Assembly: GCA_903825065.1 (NCBI GenBank)
Contig: CAIJZG010000301.1
Coordinates: forward strand, 1-21,518
Reading direction: 5' to 3'
DNA from: an uncultured Bacteroidota bacterium
GTDB lineage: Bacteria > Bacteroidota > Bacteroidia > Chitinophagales > Chitinophagaceae
Length of the DNA: 21,518 bases
A program made the translations under genes and the position numbers. Shown here one piece after another: positions 14,186 to 21,518 of the stretch. The first letter of the stretch is position 1. Every line of letters starts with the position of its first letter. The notes beneath the pieces are model-generated. The model was not told the DNA's origin. It ran no database searches and saw only the letters and a program-made list of their open reading frames with translations.

Positions 14186-15228
14186 TGTATTCCTTTTAAA
14201 TGTTGAATTTTGGAGGCAAAATAAGCGGATTTTTCAGGATTTAAGAAACTTAATTTAATATAGAGCTGAATTGCCTTGTCTAATTGACCTTGTTTCTGTA
14301 AAACATCGGCCATTGTTTCTGTTACGATCTCCCTTTGTTCATTTGAAGTTTTAGCTATCATTTCAACCGCTTCCTCTAAATCCTGGTTGGTTCCAAGGTC
14401 TATAGGGTTTGGGTTATCATGTTTCATGTATTTAAGCCAATCTGTAAATCTTCGAAGATGTGTAGTTAATTTATCCTGTGGAATCTTAGATAAGTCGATT
14501 TTAATACCCTGAGAAGCAAAATAATCGATGGTATACATGGGTTCTCTAGAAATTTCCAGTTCTTCCTCTTCTTGTACAGGCTTCTTAAAATCAGCTAATT
14601 GATTGGAAAGTAAACTAGATATTTTAGAATTGCTTAGATCCGTTGCAGCCTCCTCATTATACGGCTCTGAATGTGAATGAATCGATTCAGATTCATGAAA
14701 ATCTGGTTGTTTGGTGATTTCTTCCTCAGAATTTTCGTCGAGAGCAGTTTCAGGAAAAGTTTGTTTATCAATGCCACGCATCATTTCTTTTACAGATTCG
14801 ATAGTTGGTATTGAAATAATGTTTGAGAAATCATTATTGTTATTAGGAAGTTCCTTTTCTAAGATGGCCTCTTTTGTTTCAGGTAACTCTTCAATTTCAC
14901 CATAATTATTCCTAGTTATAGCAGCATCTGGATTTTCCAATAAATAATCTATAGAAACAGGTGAGTAGTCCTCTAAAAGAGATTGATTTGGTTTTTCCTG
15001 TATTAAATAATGCAGCCAATAAGGGTTGGTAAAATAAAGACTTGTTTTTTGGACTTGTTTAATGAAATCAGAAGAATTGTCAGTTTTATATTTAGCAGAA
15101 AGAAGCATTTGTACTGGAGCAAAATAAGGATAATTATCGGCCAACTTAACCAATGTCTCTTCATTAACCAATGAAAGGTCTTTGAAACCGGTTAAATGAT
15201 ATAAAGCTTTCTCCTGAATTGAATTCAT
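14182..15228 (-). CDS. Hypothetical protein with C-terminal TPR-like repeat
   Basis: A 348-residue cytosolic protein with no signal peptide. I do not recognise a named family beyond a conserved Bacteroidota hypothetical. Residues 1-90 are helical (KALYHLTGFKDLSLVNEETL, then DNYPYFAPVQMLLSAKYK), ending in a PYWLHYLI segment. Residues about 110-225 are acidic and low in complexity, probably an unstructured linker. From about 230, the segment TIDYFASQGIKID and a helical LRRFTDWLKYMK precede a TPR-like pair (MADVLQKQGQLDKAIQLYIK, then LNPEKSAYFASKIQHLKG). The gene lies 21 bases after lptE and overlaps secG by four bases. It is therefore firmly inside an envelope and export operon, where an adaptor or scaffold role is possible. 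That role is inference only. Confidence 0.8.
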   Translation of the reverse strand: MNSIQEKALYHLTGFKDLSLVNEETLVKLADNYPYFAPVQMLLSAKYKTDNSSDFIKQVQKTSLYFTNPYWLHYLIQEKPNQSLLEDYSPVSIDYLLENPDAAITRNNYGEIEELPETKEAILEKELPNNNNDFSNIISIPTIESVKEMMRGIDKQTFPETALDENSEEEITKQPDFHESESIHSHSEPYNEEAATDLSNSKISSLLSNQLADFKKPVQEEEELEISREPMYTIDYFASQGIKIDLSKIPQDKLTTHLRRFTDWLKYMKHDNPNPIDLGTNQDLEEAVEMIAKTSNEQREIVTETMADVLQKQGQLDKAIQLYIKLSFLNPEKSAYFASKIQHLKGIQ

Positions 15229-15249
15229 ATTATTAAAAGTACAACTTGA

Positions 15250-15795
15250 TTACCAGTTGGAAAAAATATGGTTAAAAATTTCATCCGTTAAATTTCTTAC
15301 TAACTCATCCAATAATTGACCTTCGGCTTGTTGTAAAGATAAGTTTGCTGAAAAATCGGCATTTCTTGACACATCGAATTCTTCCGTTTTATTTTCAAGT
15401 GTTTTTTTCAAAACTACATGAACACTTACAGTAAGTCGGTTTGTAGTAGCTTGCTGAGCACTAATTCCTACTGTCTGTGAAGGGTTGTAGCCAGTAATAG
15501 TGGCAATAATTTGATAATGTGCCTCATCACTATTAGTTCTGGTAAGTTTCGTAGAATTGATAAATTTTTGAGATAATTTATCGTACAATTTAGGACTAAG
15601 CTGGGGGTTAACATAGTTTGCTTTATTCTCAATCGCAAAAAGCTTAATCGTTTTGATTTTAGTATAATCAATTGAAACATCGTTCAAAGTATAGATACCA
15701 CAGCTGCTAAACTGAAACATGAAAAATAGCAATAGCCCAGAACGAAATATTTTTGATTGATAGATCAGAGTCATTGATAAGCTAAGTTTTCTCAT
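15250..15795 (-). CDS. lptE: LptE family LPS-assembly lipoprotein
   Basis: Bacteroidota-type LptE, the outer-membrane lipoprotein that plugs LptD and helps place lipopolysaccharide in the outer leaflet. The 181-residue precursor has a hydrophobic signal (residues 17-28) and a lipobox ending at Cys32 (FQFSSCGIYTLN). The GIYTLNDVSIDYTKIKTI start after the Cys is characteristic, and the domain follows the usual secretin-like alpha/beta layout (LSPKLYDKLSQKF, TGYNPSQTVG, RLTVSVHVVLK, then a C-terminal helix). The ATG at 15795 gives a rather long n-region. An internal ATG at codon 8 is also possible. It lies between the sigma-54 regulator (25 bases) and the TPR-like gene (21 bases). Confidence 0.85.
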   Translation of the reverse strand: MRKLSLSMTLIYQSKIFRSGLLLFFMFQFSSCGIYTLNDVSIDYTKIKTIKLFAIENKANYVNPQLSPKLYDKLSQKFINSTKLTRTNSDEAHYQIIATITGYNPSQTVGISAQQATTNRLTVSVHVVLKKTLENKTEEFDVSRNADFSANLSLQQAEGQLLDELVRNLTDEIFNHIFSNW

Positions 15796-15820
15796 TAAAA
15801 TTTAATTGAAATTAAATGAA

Positions 15821-17107
15821 TCATTCGTCAATATCATATTCTTTAAGTTTACGATATAAAGTTCGTTCACTTATACCTAAATCTAAAGACGCATCCCTAC
15901 GTTTCCCCTTATGTTTTTTTAACGCTTTTACAATCAATTCTTTTTCCTTATCCATAATATTTAAGGATTCTTCAATTTCTTCGTGATGATGGATACTTTC
16001 ATCAGTAATTATCATTGGCTGAGAATTGGGTGAAGAAGATTGATTAATATAGGAAGGTTGAATAGCCGAGTTTGCATTTCCATTATTTGTACTTAAAGAA
16101 TTGGATAATTCACCATTACTATGAAAATCGTTAAGAATAGAATCTCTAGTAAAATTTGCTGCAGAGCCTGCCAAAGAAGGGTTTTGCAAAATTTCTAAGA
16201 ACATTTTTTTCAATTCAGTAACATCTTTTTTCATATCAAAAAAAAGTTTGTACAAAATTTCTCGTTCATTAGAAAAATCATTTGATCCATTTGGGTGATT
16301 AGCTAAAACAGGAAGTGAATTTCTATTTTTTTCAGGTAAGAAATTTTTTAATACAGAGGCACTAATTTGAGGATTTGTACTTAAAACTGAAATTTGTTCT
16401 GCAATATTTTTTAGCTCACGCACATTGCCCTGCCAACCGTAATTGATTAAAATTTGCTTTGCTTCTTCATCTAATTGAACAGGTGCAGTTTTGTAGCGTT
16501 CTGAAAAATCAACAACAAATTTTCTAAAAAGCAACAACACATCTTCTTTTCTATCCCTTAGTGAAGGAACTCTTATTGGAACTGTACTTAAGCGATAATA
16601 TAAATCTTCTCTAAATCGTCCTTTTTGTGTAAATTCTAAAAGTTCTCTATTGGTAGCTGCAATTACTCGTACATCCGTTTTTTGAACTTTAGATGACCCC
16701 ACTCTGATAAACTCTCCAGTCTCCAGAACACGTAATAATCGGGCTTGAGTGCCTAATGGCATTTCCCCAATTTCATCCAAAAAGATAGTGCCACCGCTTA
16801 CTGTTTCAAAATAACCTTTTCTACTATCAACAGCACCTGTAAATGCACCTTTTTCATGGCCAAATAATTCTGAATCGATTGTGCCTTCGGGAATTGCCCC
16901 ACAATTTACAGCGATAAAAGGATTATGTTTTCTACTAGAAAGTGCATGAATGATTTGTGAAAAGACCTCTTTGCCCACACCACTTTCGCCTACAATTAAA
17001 ACTGTCAGGTCGGTAGCCGCAACTTGAACGGCTGTATTCAAAGCATGGTTTAAGGCTGGCGCATTTCCAATGATGCCGAATCTATTTTTGATTGACTGTA
17101 AGTCCAT
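15821..17107 (-). CDS. Sigma-54-dependent transcriptional activator, no receiver domain
   Basis: A 428-residue bacterial enhancer-binding protein. The AAA+ domain starts almost at the N-terminus (about 10-240). It has Walker A GESGVGKE (40-47), the sigma-54 contact loop GAFTGA (87-92), Walker B TIFLDEIGEM (107-116) and arginine-finger-type motifs in GRFREDLYYRLS. A Ser/Asn-rich region (about 260-370) contains a short helical stretch (YKLFFDMKKDVTELKKMF), then a Fis-type helix-turn-helix (about 385-425, ASLDLGISERTLYRKLKE). No receiver, GAF or PAS domain is present, so activity must be controlled by a partner protein or by abundance, as in PspF. The gene lies 43 bases after miaB and 25 before lptE. 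I saw no clear -24/-12 promoter in the window, so its targets are probably elsewhere. Confidence 0.93.
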   Translation of the reverse strand: MDLQSIKNRFGIIGNAPALNHALNTAVQVAATDLTVLIVGESGVGKEVFSQIIHALSSRKHNPFIAVNCGAIPEGTIDSELFGHEKGAFTGAVDSRKGYFETVSGGTIFLDEIGEMPLGTQARLLRVLETGEFIRVGSSKVQKTDVRVIAATNRELLEFTQKGRFREDLYYRLSTVPIRVPSLRDRKEDVLLLFRKFVVDFSERYKTAPVQLDEEAKQILINYGWQGNVRELKNIAEQISVLSTNPQISASVLKNFLPEKNRNSLPVLANHPNGSNDFSNEREILYKLFFDMKKDVTELKKMFLEILQNPSLAGSAANFTRDSILNDFHSNGELSNSLSTNNGNANSAIQPSYINQSSSPNSQPMIITDESIHHHEEIEESLNIMDKEKELIVKALKKHKGKRRDASLDLGISERTLYRKLKEYDIDE

Positions 17108-17150
17108 TATTATAATTTTTTCCGATTATATAAATCGGGTTTACTTCAAT

Positions 17151-18578
17151 TTAAAAGCTTACGAACTCTCCAAGCAACGTGCCTTTTGTACAACTATTTA
17201 TTTTTACATACACATAATCACCAATTACGATACCGTGATCTTTTTTTTCAAATACGGCTACTTTATTTTGGTCGTTTCGTCCTTTCCAGAAATTCGCATC
17301 TTTTTTGCTTTCGCCGTCCACTAGTATTCGAAAAGTTTTTCCAATATCGTTTTGATTACTTTTTAAAGACAAATGATATTGTACATCTACAATTTCAGTT
17401 AAGCGTCTTTTTTTCTCTTCTTCAGGGATATCGTCTTTAAATCTTTTGCTAGCAAGTGTTCCCGGTCTTTCACTATAAAAGTACATATAGGCATAGTCAA
17501 ACTTACTATACATCATAATTTCGATAGTGTCTTGATGATCCTCTATAGTTTCCGTACAAAAACCGCAAATAATATCTGTACTGATTCCGCAATCTGGTAT
17601 AATTTCTCTGATCCTATCAACCTTTGCCTTATACCACTCTCTGGTATAAGTTCGATTCATTAATTGAAGAACACGGTTATTGCCGCTTTGAATGGGTAAA
17701 TGAATATAATTGCAAACATTATCGTACTTGGCAATTGTAAATAGCACTTCATCTGTTATATCCTTTGGATGAGAAGTACTAAATCGAACCCTTAATTGGG
17801 GACTTATTAATGCGATTTTCTCTAATAATTCTGCAAATGTTACAGTATGTGCATTTGCTTCATCATTCCAGTAATAACTATCTACATTTTGTCCTAAAAG
17901 TGTGATTTCTTTATAACCTTTTTCAAAAAGATCTATTGATTCAGCAAGGATAGAATGGGCATCTCTGCTTCTTTCTCTACCCCTTGTAAAAGGAACTACA
18001 CAAAAGCTACACATATTATTACAGCCTCTCATAATAGATACAAATGCGGAAACAGAATTACTATCAAGTCTGATAGGAGAAATGTCAGCATATGTTTCAT
18101 CCCTGCTTAATAAAACATTCACAGCTTTTTGTCCGGTCTCTGCTTCCTCAATGAGAATTGGTAGACTGCGATAAGCATCAGGGCCAACTACTAAATCCAC
18201 TAATTTTTCTTCCTCAAGAAGTTTTGATTTTAATCTTTCAGCCATACAGCCTAAAACCCCGACTAATAGACCGCTTTTATTGTTTTTGAATTTTCTAAAT
18301 TCTGTGAGCCTTTTGCGTATGGTTTGTTCAGCTTTTTCTCTAATGGAACAAGTGTTTAATAAAATCAAATCAGCTTCTCCAATATTATTGGTTGCTCCAA
18401 AGCCCTGATTTTGTAAAATGGATGCCACTACCTCGCTATCTGCAAAATTCATGGCACATCCATAACTTTCAATATAAAAGTGCTTTTTATATTTATTTGG
18501 ATCATTGATAAAGGGTTTATATGCCTCACCTTGCCTCAATTCATCATGTTCTTTTGCTCCCAAATCCATCAATTCCAT
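17151..18578 (-). CDS. miaB: tRNA-2-methylthio-N6-dimethylallyladenosine synthase MiaB
   Basis: Radical-SAM methylthiotransferase that converts i6A to ms2i6A at position 37 of tRNAs, 475 residues. The N-terminal UPF0004 domain holds the auxiliary Fe-S cysteines Cys41 (YGCAMNFADSE), Cys77 (NTCSIR) and Cys111 (LGCMAERL). The radical-SAM cluster is Cys186, Cys190 and Cys193 (RGCNNMCSFCVVPFTRGRE). A TRAM domain (about 410-473) ends the protein. YGCAMNFADSE together with VVPFTRGRERSR separates MiaB from RimO and MtaB. The ATG at 18578 is chosen because it follows a good -7 element by about 21 bases. It is the first gene of the operon leading to secG. Confidence 0.95.
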   Translation of the reverse strand: MELMDLGAKEHDELRQGEAYKPFINDPNKYKKHFYIESYGCAMNFADSEVVASILQNQGFGATNNIGEADLILLNTCSIREKAEQTIRKRLTEFRKFKNNKSGLLVGVLGCMAERLKSKLLEEEKLVDLVVGPDAYRSLPILIEEAETGQKAVNVLLSRDETYADISPIRLDSNSVSAFVSIMRGCNNMCSFCVVPFTRGRERSRDAHSILAESIDLFEKGYKEITLLGQNVDSYYWNDEANAHTVTFAELLEKIALISPQLRVRFSTSHPKDITDEVLFTIAKYDNVCNYIHLPIQSGNNRVLQLMNRTYTREWYKAKVDRIREIIPDCGISTDIICGFCTETIEDHQDTIEIMMYSKFDYAYMYFYSERPGTLASKRFKDDIPEEEKKRRLTEIVDVQYHLSLKSNQNDIGKTFRILVDGESKKDANFWKGRNDQNKVAVFEKKDHGIVIGDYVYVKINSCTKGTLLGEFVSF

Positions 18579-18599
18579 ATTTCTAAATCATTTAGTGTG

Positions 18600-18607
18600 C
18601 AAAAGTA
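18600..18607 (-). promoter_or_regulatory. -7 promoter element for the miaB operon
   Basis: On the minus strand TACTTTTG is a full match to TAnnTTTG, about 21 bases before the miaB ATG. The -33 region (around 18628-18633) has only a weak TCTGG-like match, so the -33 contact is uncertain. Confidence 0.45.
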
Positions 18608-18647
18608 CAAAAAATACCGATTTTAATGCCAGATTGTCAGCGGATCA

Positions 18648-18679
18648 TTCGTTAAACTTATTAATATCTTCTATTTTTG
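18648..18679 (+). promoter_or_regulatory. Bacteroidota-type promoter for the DUF3078 gene
   Basis: TTCG (18648-18651), a spacer of exactly 20 bases and TATTTTTG (18672-18679) fit the -33/-7 pattern. The ATG is 18 bases after the -7 element. This promoter is back to back with that of the miaB operon. Confidence 0.55.
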
Positions 18680-18697
18680 CAGCTTTAAAATAAAAAA

Positions 18698-19642
18698 ATG
18701 AAAAACCTGGTTTTTATACTATTGAGTGTATTTGCGGTTCAAGCTTTTTCGCAAGATGTGGTAGTCAACAAATTAAGAAGTGAAACATCAAGAACAGTTA
18801 AAAAAGAGAATGATACAACTATCTGGAAATCGAAAAGAGGTGGCATGTTTCTTTTTTCACTTTCACAGGGATCTTTAAGTAACTGGGCTGCAGGAGGGGA
18901 TAATTTTTCTATGGCTGCTAGTAGTTATTTAAATTATTACTACTTATATAAGAATGGTCGTCAGGTTTGGGATAATAATGTTGATTTAAATTTGGGCTAT
19001 GTAAATACGACTAGCTCGGGAGGAAGAAAGAACGATGATCGGATGGACTTTTTAAGTAAATATGGTTATAAAATGGATACTGTTGGAAAATGGTATTTAT
19101 CTGGCCTGTTTAATTTTCGTTCACAATTTTTTGATGGGTTTAATTATGGTAGCACACCAGCTGAATTGTCTTCCTCTTTTTTATCGCCAGCGTACTTTAT
19201 TCTTTCTGTGGGATTTGACTATAAACCAAGTGATAAATTTTCATTATTCCTATCTCCATTAACTTCTAGATGGACGGTTGTTACCAACAAAATATTATCT
19301 AATAAGGGAATTTACGGTTTAACTCCTAGATCTCATTCATTAAACGAAATAGGTACTTTTGCAACGGTGAATTATACCACCACTTTGGCAAAAAATATTA
19401 TTTATAAAGGGAGATTAGATTTGTTCTCCAATTATATCAAAAATCCTCAAAATATTGATTTGTTTATGACTAATCAAATTGCGTTTAAAATCAATAAATA
19501 TTTCTCGGCTACCTATAGTTTAGATATGATTTATGATGATAATGTAAGATTGTTTGGTCAAAATCATACTTCGCCAGCCTTGCAAACAAAGAGTCTGATT
19601 GGTATAGGATTTCTTAAACCCTTGAATGTAAGGAAACGGTAA
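18698..19642 (+). CDS. DUF3078 family envelope protein
   Basis: A 314-residue exported protein of the Bacteroidota DUF3078 family, function unknown. A signal peptide covers residues 1-18 (KNLVFILLSVFAVQAFS-Q). The mature part begins with a charged stretch. It then has alternating aromatic and polar segments (GGMFLFSLSQGSLSNWAAGG, then LNYYYLYKNGRQVWDNNVDL, then KWYLSGLFNFRSQF) that look like amphipathic beta strands of an outer-membrane barrel. The end, SLIGIGFLKPLNVRKR, is less typical of a BAM-recognised terminal strand. It is transcribed divergently from miaB and converges on purK. No clear terminator is visible in the 65-base gap. Confidence 0.82.
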   Translation: MKNLVFILLSVFAVQAFSQDVVVNKLRSETSRTVKKENDTTIWKSKRGGMFLFSLSQGSLSNWAAGGDNFSMAASSYLNYYYLYKNGRQVWDNNVDLNLGYVNTTSSGGRKNDDRMDFLSKYGYKMDTVGKWYLSGLFNFRSQFFDGFNYGSTPAELSSSFLSPAYFILSVGFDYKPSDKFSLFLSPLTSRWTVVTNKILSNKGIYGLTPRSHSLNEIGTFATVNYTTTLAKNIIYKGRLDLFSNYIKNPQNIDLFMTNQIAFKINKYFSATYSLDMIYDDNVRLFGQNHTSPALQTKSLIGIGFLKPLNVRKR

Positions 19643-19707
19643 TCCGTTTAACGTTTCATGTTAGAAAAGTATCCGACCTTTTTGGTTAGTATAAAGTAGC
19701 TTTTATT

Positions 19708-20826
19708 TTAGGCAATAATTTTAAGTTGTTGCTTTATTTTATTTGCCTGGAAAATGAGTTCATGGTAATCATTACTTAGTATGGTAACATGGCCCATTTT
19801 TCTACCTGGTTTAGTTTCTTTTTTGCCATATAAATGAACAAAAACGTTATCGATTTTTAAAACATCCTCTAATCCTTCATAAACAGCATCACCATTGTAT
19901 CCTGGGGCACCTAATAAATTCACAATTGCTGCTGGAAGGATGGGTTTGGTATTGCCTAAAGGATAATTTAATATGATCCGCCATAGCATATCATATTGAC
20001 TACTAAAATTCCCTTCTATAGTATGGTGTCCACTGTTATGAACTCTAGGGGCAGTTTCATTTACCCAAACGTTTTGCTCTTGATCTACAAATAATTCCAC
20101 AGCAAAAAGACCCGGACTTTTCAATGATCTTGCTACTTTCAATGCTATTGCTTCAGCTTTCCATAATACTTTTTCGCTCAATCTTGCGGGTGAAACTTGA
20201 TAATTCAATAAATTCAGAATTGGATCGAACAACATTTCTGCAGGAGGGTAAATGGCAGTTTCACCTTTTTGATTAACGCCAACGATCACTGCAATTTCTT
20301 TATGAACATCTACCATTTTTTCGAGCACAGCAGGTGCATTAAACCCTTTGGTGAAATCATTTAAATCTTTAATTATTTGAACCCCCTTTCCGTCATATCC
20401 ACCCTCCCCAATTTTATGCACTGCTGGTAAAAAATGAGTAAGTTTTTTTAATTCCTCTATTGAATGAGTAATCAAAAAATTGGATGAAGGGATTTCATTT
20501 TTATGATAAAATTCTTTTTGAACAATTTTATTTTTAATGATTCGAATGGCTTCTGGACTTGGAAATATTTTTACACCTTCAGAATATAATTTATCCAATG
20601 CATCAATATTTACAGCCTCTATTTCTATAGTTATTGCATCTAAATTTTTGCCAAATTGATAAACAGTTTCAAAATCGTGTATATCTCCTTTTATAAAATG
20701 ATGACATAAATGTGCAGAGGGACAGGATATGTCATTTTCTAAAACGAATGTTTCAACAGTGTAGTTTGCTGCAGCCTGTAAAAGCATTCTTCCTAACTGC
20801 CCCCCACCTAAAATACCTACTTTCAT
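19708..20826 (-). CDS. purK: N5-carboxyaminoimidazole ribonucleotide synthase
   Basis: PurK, an ATP-grasp enzyme of 372 residues that makes N5-CAIR from AIR, ATP and bicarbonate in purine synthesis. The N-terminal nucleotide-binding start is VGILGGGQLGRMLLQAA (3-19). ATP-grasp phrases include IGEGGYDGKGVQI (138-150), the FAVELFVDQEQNVWVNETAPR region with the metal-binding Glu and Asn, and VHNSGHHTIEG. The ending HLYGKKETKPGRKMGHVT is typical of PurK. purE, the usual partner, is not next to it here: the gene downstream is the converging DUF3078. The upstream intergenic region contains a strong inverted repeat. Confidence 0.95.
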   Translation of the reverse strand: MKVGILGGGQLGRMLLQAAANYTVETFVLENDISCPSAHLCHHFIKGDIHDFETVYQFGKNLDAITIEIEAVNIDALDKLYSEGVKIFPSPEAIRIIKNKIVQKEFYHKNEIPSSNFLITHSIEELKKLTHFLPAVHKIGEGGYDGKGVQIIKDLNDFTKGFNAPAVLEKMVDVHKEIAVIVGVNQKGETAIYPPAEMLFDPILNLLNYQVSPARLSEKVLWKAEAIALKVARSLKSPGLFAVELFVDQEQNVWVNETAPRVHNSGHHTIEGNFSSQYDMLWRIILNYPLGNTKPILPAAIVNLLGAPGYNGDAVYEGLEDVLKIDNVFVHLYGKKETKPGRKMGHVTILSNDYHELIFQANKIKQQLKIIA

Positions 20827-20878
20827 GTATTTATATTTATTTTCTTAAAGTGAGCCAATAACAATTTAATGGAAACAC

Positions 20879-20901
20879 TTTTAAAATGATTCATTTTAAA
20901 A
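20879..20901. repeat. Inverted repeat between purK and the L,D-transpeptidase gene
   Basis: Two perfect 11-base arms (20879-20889 and 20891-20901, T4-A4-TGA and its complement) are separated by a single T. It lies 53 bases upstream of purK and 107 upstream of the transpeptidase gene. The dyad shape fits a dimeric regulator site, but no cognate regulator is identified. The rest of this 181-base gap holds no recognised gene. Confidence 0.5.
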
Positions 20902-21007
20902 TTTAATCAGAGTCGCGAAGATAGTTATCCCTTTATTTTTTCGGGAATTGAATAGATATTTCTTTGATTTTATAATGAAATTTCAGCGATTGCTTAATTT
21001 TGAATTT

Positions 21008-21518
21008 ATGAAGTACCTAATTTGGTTCGTTATTTTTCATTTCTGTATCCAGAATACTTCCGCTCAAACTCTTTTTTTGGAGCAGCAAAAGGCTTTTCCT
21101 AAAGTAAAATACGCCTTTGATCACAAAAATGATAGTATCAAACTGGCATATTTGAAGGCACAACTGAGTTGGCCCCCCAAAGATATATATATAAGATCTT
21201 TTAAATATGATAGTCAATTAGAAGTTTGGGGAAGAAACAATAGAACTGAATCTTTCAAGCTTGTAAAAACTTATAAAATATGTGCTTTATCTGGAACCAT
21301 GGGGCCTAAAAGAATGGATGGTGACTTTCAGGTACCAGAAGGTTTCTATTATATTAATGAATTTAGACCCAATAGCAATTACCATTTGGCGCTAGGAATC
21401 AATTATCCAAATGTATCTGACAAACTTTTAAGTGATTCAATAAAACCAGGGAGCGATATTTTTATTCATGGTAATTGTGTAACTCAAGGTTGTATTCCAA
21501 TTCAAAATAATCAAATTG
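21008..21518 (+). CDS. YafK-type L,D-transpeptidase family protein (3' truncated)
   Basis: A frame opens with ATG at 21008 and runs off the window, showing 170 residues. Residues 1-19 form a signal peptide (KYLIWFVIFHFCIQNTSA-Q). FLEQQKAFPKVKYAF and the IYIRSFKYDSQLEVW strand are followed by LVKTYKICALSGTMGPKR and DGDFQVPEGFYYI. The active-site motif is IFIHGNCVTQGCIPI, with His154 and nucleophile Cys162. This is the YkuD/ErfK fold, YafK-like branch, which in the periplasm forms or cleaves cross-links or removes attached proteins from peptidoglycan. A full -7 match, TAATTTTG (20995-21002), lies only five bases before the ATG without a clear -33, so the message may be nearly leaderless. Confidence 0.85.
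   Translation, partial: MKYLIWFVIFHFCIQNTSAQTLFLEQQKAFPKVKYAFDHKNDSIKLAYLKAQLSWPPKDIYIRSFKYDSQLEVWGRNNRTESFKLVKTYKICALSGTMGPKRMDGDFQVPEGFYYINEFRPNSNYHLALGINYPNVSDKLLSDSIKPGSDIFIHGNCVTQGCIPIQNNQI

Noticed and set aside
19643..19707. Possible terminator between DUF3078 and purK
   Set aside because: GACC-TTTTT-GGTT forms only a short stem with a wobble pair and breaks further out.

Overview
The window looks like a piece of a Bacteroidota chromosome, most likely from a Chitinophagaceae-type relative. It is AT-rich. Several genes have a TAnnTTTG-type -7 element close to the start codon. Many products are Bacteroidota signatures: serine palmitoyltransferase-like PLP enzyme, DUF2911, DUF3078, DUF6580, Bacteroidota-type LptE, and a DPE2-like MalQ with tandem CBM20 domains. 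The lineage is inferred from these families, not from a marker gene. No rRNA, tRNA, CRISPR array, insertion sequence or prophage was recognised. No gene-free stretch exceeds 300 bases.

Layout. 1-890: 3' end of a serine palmitoyltransferase-like gene, closed by a long bidirectional terminator. 911-2724 (minus): a secreted DUF2911 protein and a frameshifted xerD. 2859-6248: small, mostly alternating transcription units, namely a YkgJ-type cysteine-cluster protein (+), a YraN nuclease-fold protein (-), manA and a DUF6580 membrane protein (+), and rnhA (-). 6389-10405 (+): 4-alpha-glucanotransferase and L-Ala-D/L-Glu epimerase. 10360-12731: an unrecognised four-helix membrane protein (-), trmH (+) and a YihY/BrkB membrane protein (-), packed with overlapping 3' ends. 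12728-18578 (minus): a seven-gene directional run. It is miaB, a sigma-54 activator, lptE, a TPR-like protein and secG, then an intrinsic terminator, then mltG and yihY. 18698-21518: DUF3078 (+), purK (-) and a truncated YafK-type L,D-transpeptidase (+).

Most genes are housekeeping. A cell-envelope theme recurs: sphingolipid synthesis, LptE for LPS transport, SecG for export, MltG and an L,D-transpeptidase for peptidoglycan, Ala-Glu epimerase for murein peptide recycling, and DUF2911/DUF3078 envelope proteins. The best-defined operon is miaB-sigma54 activator-lptE-TPR-secG. It has a -7 element upstream of miaB, short gaps, one ATGA overlap and a terminator after secG.

I found no convincing new biological system. 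The points most worth a second look are the single-base disruption of xerD, the ATG-less and lysine-rich N-terminal extension of MalQ, two strong AT-rich palindromes in divergent intergenic regions, the unknown membrane protein, and the terminator that overlaps the only possible mltG promoter.
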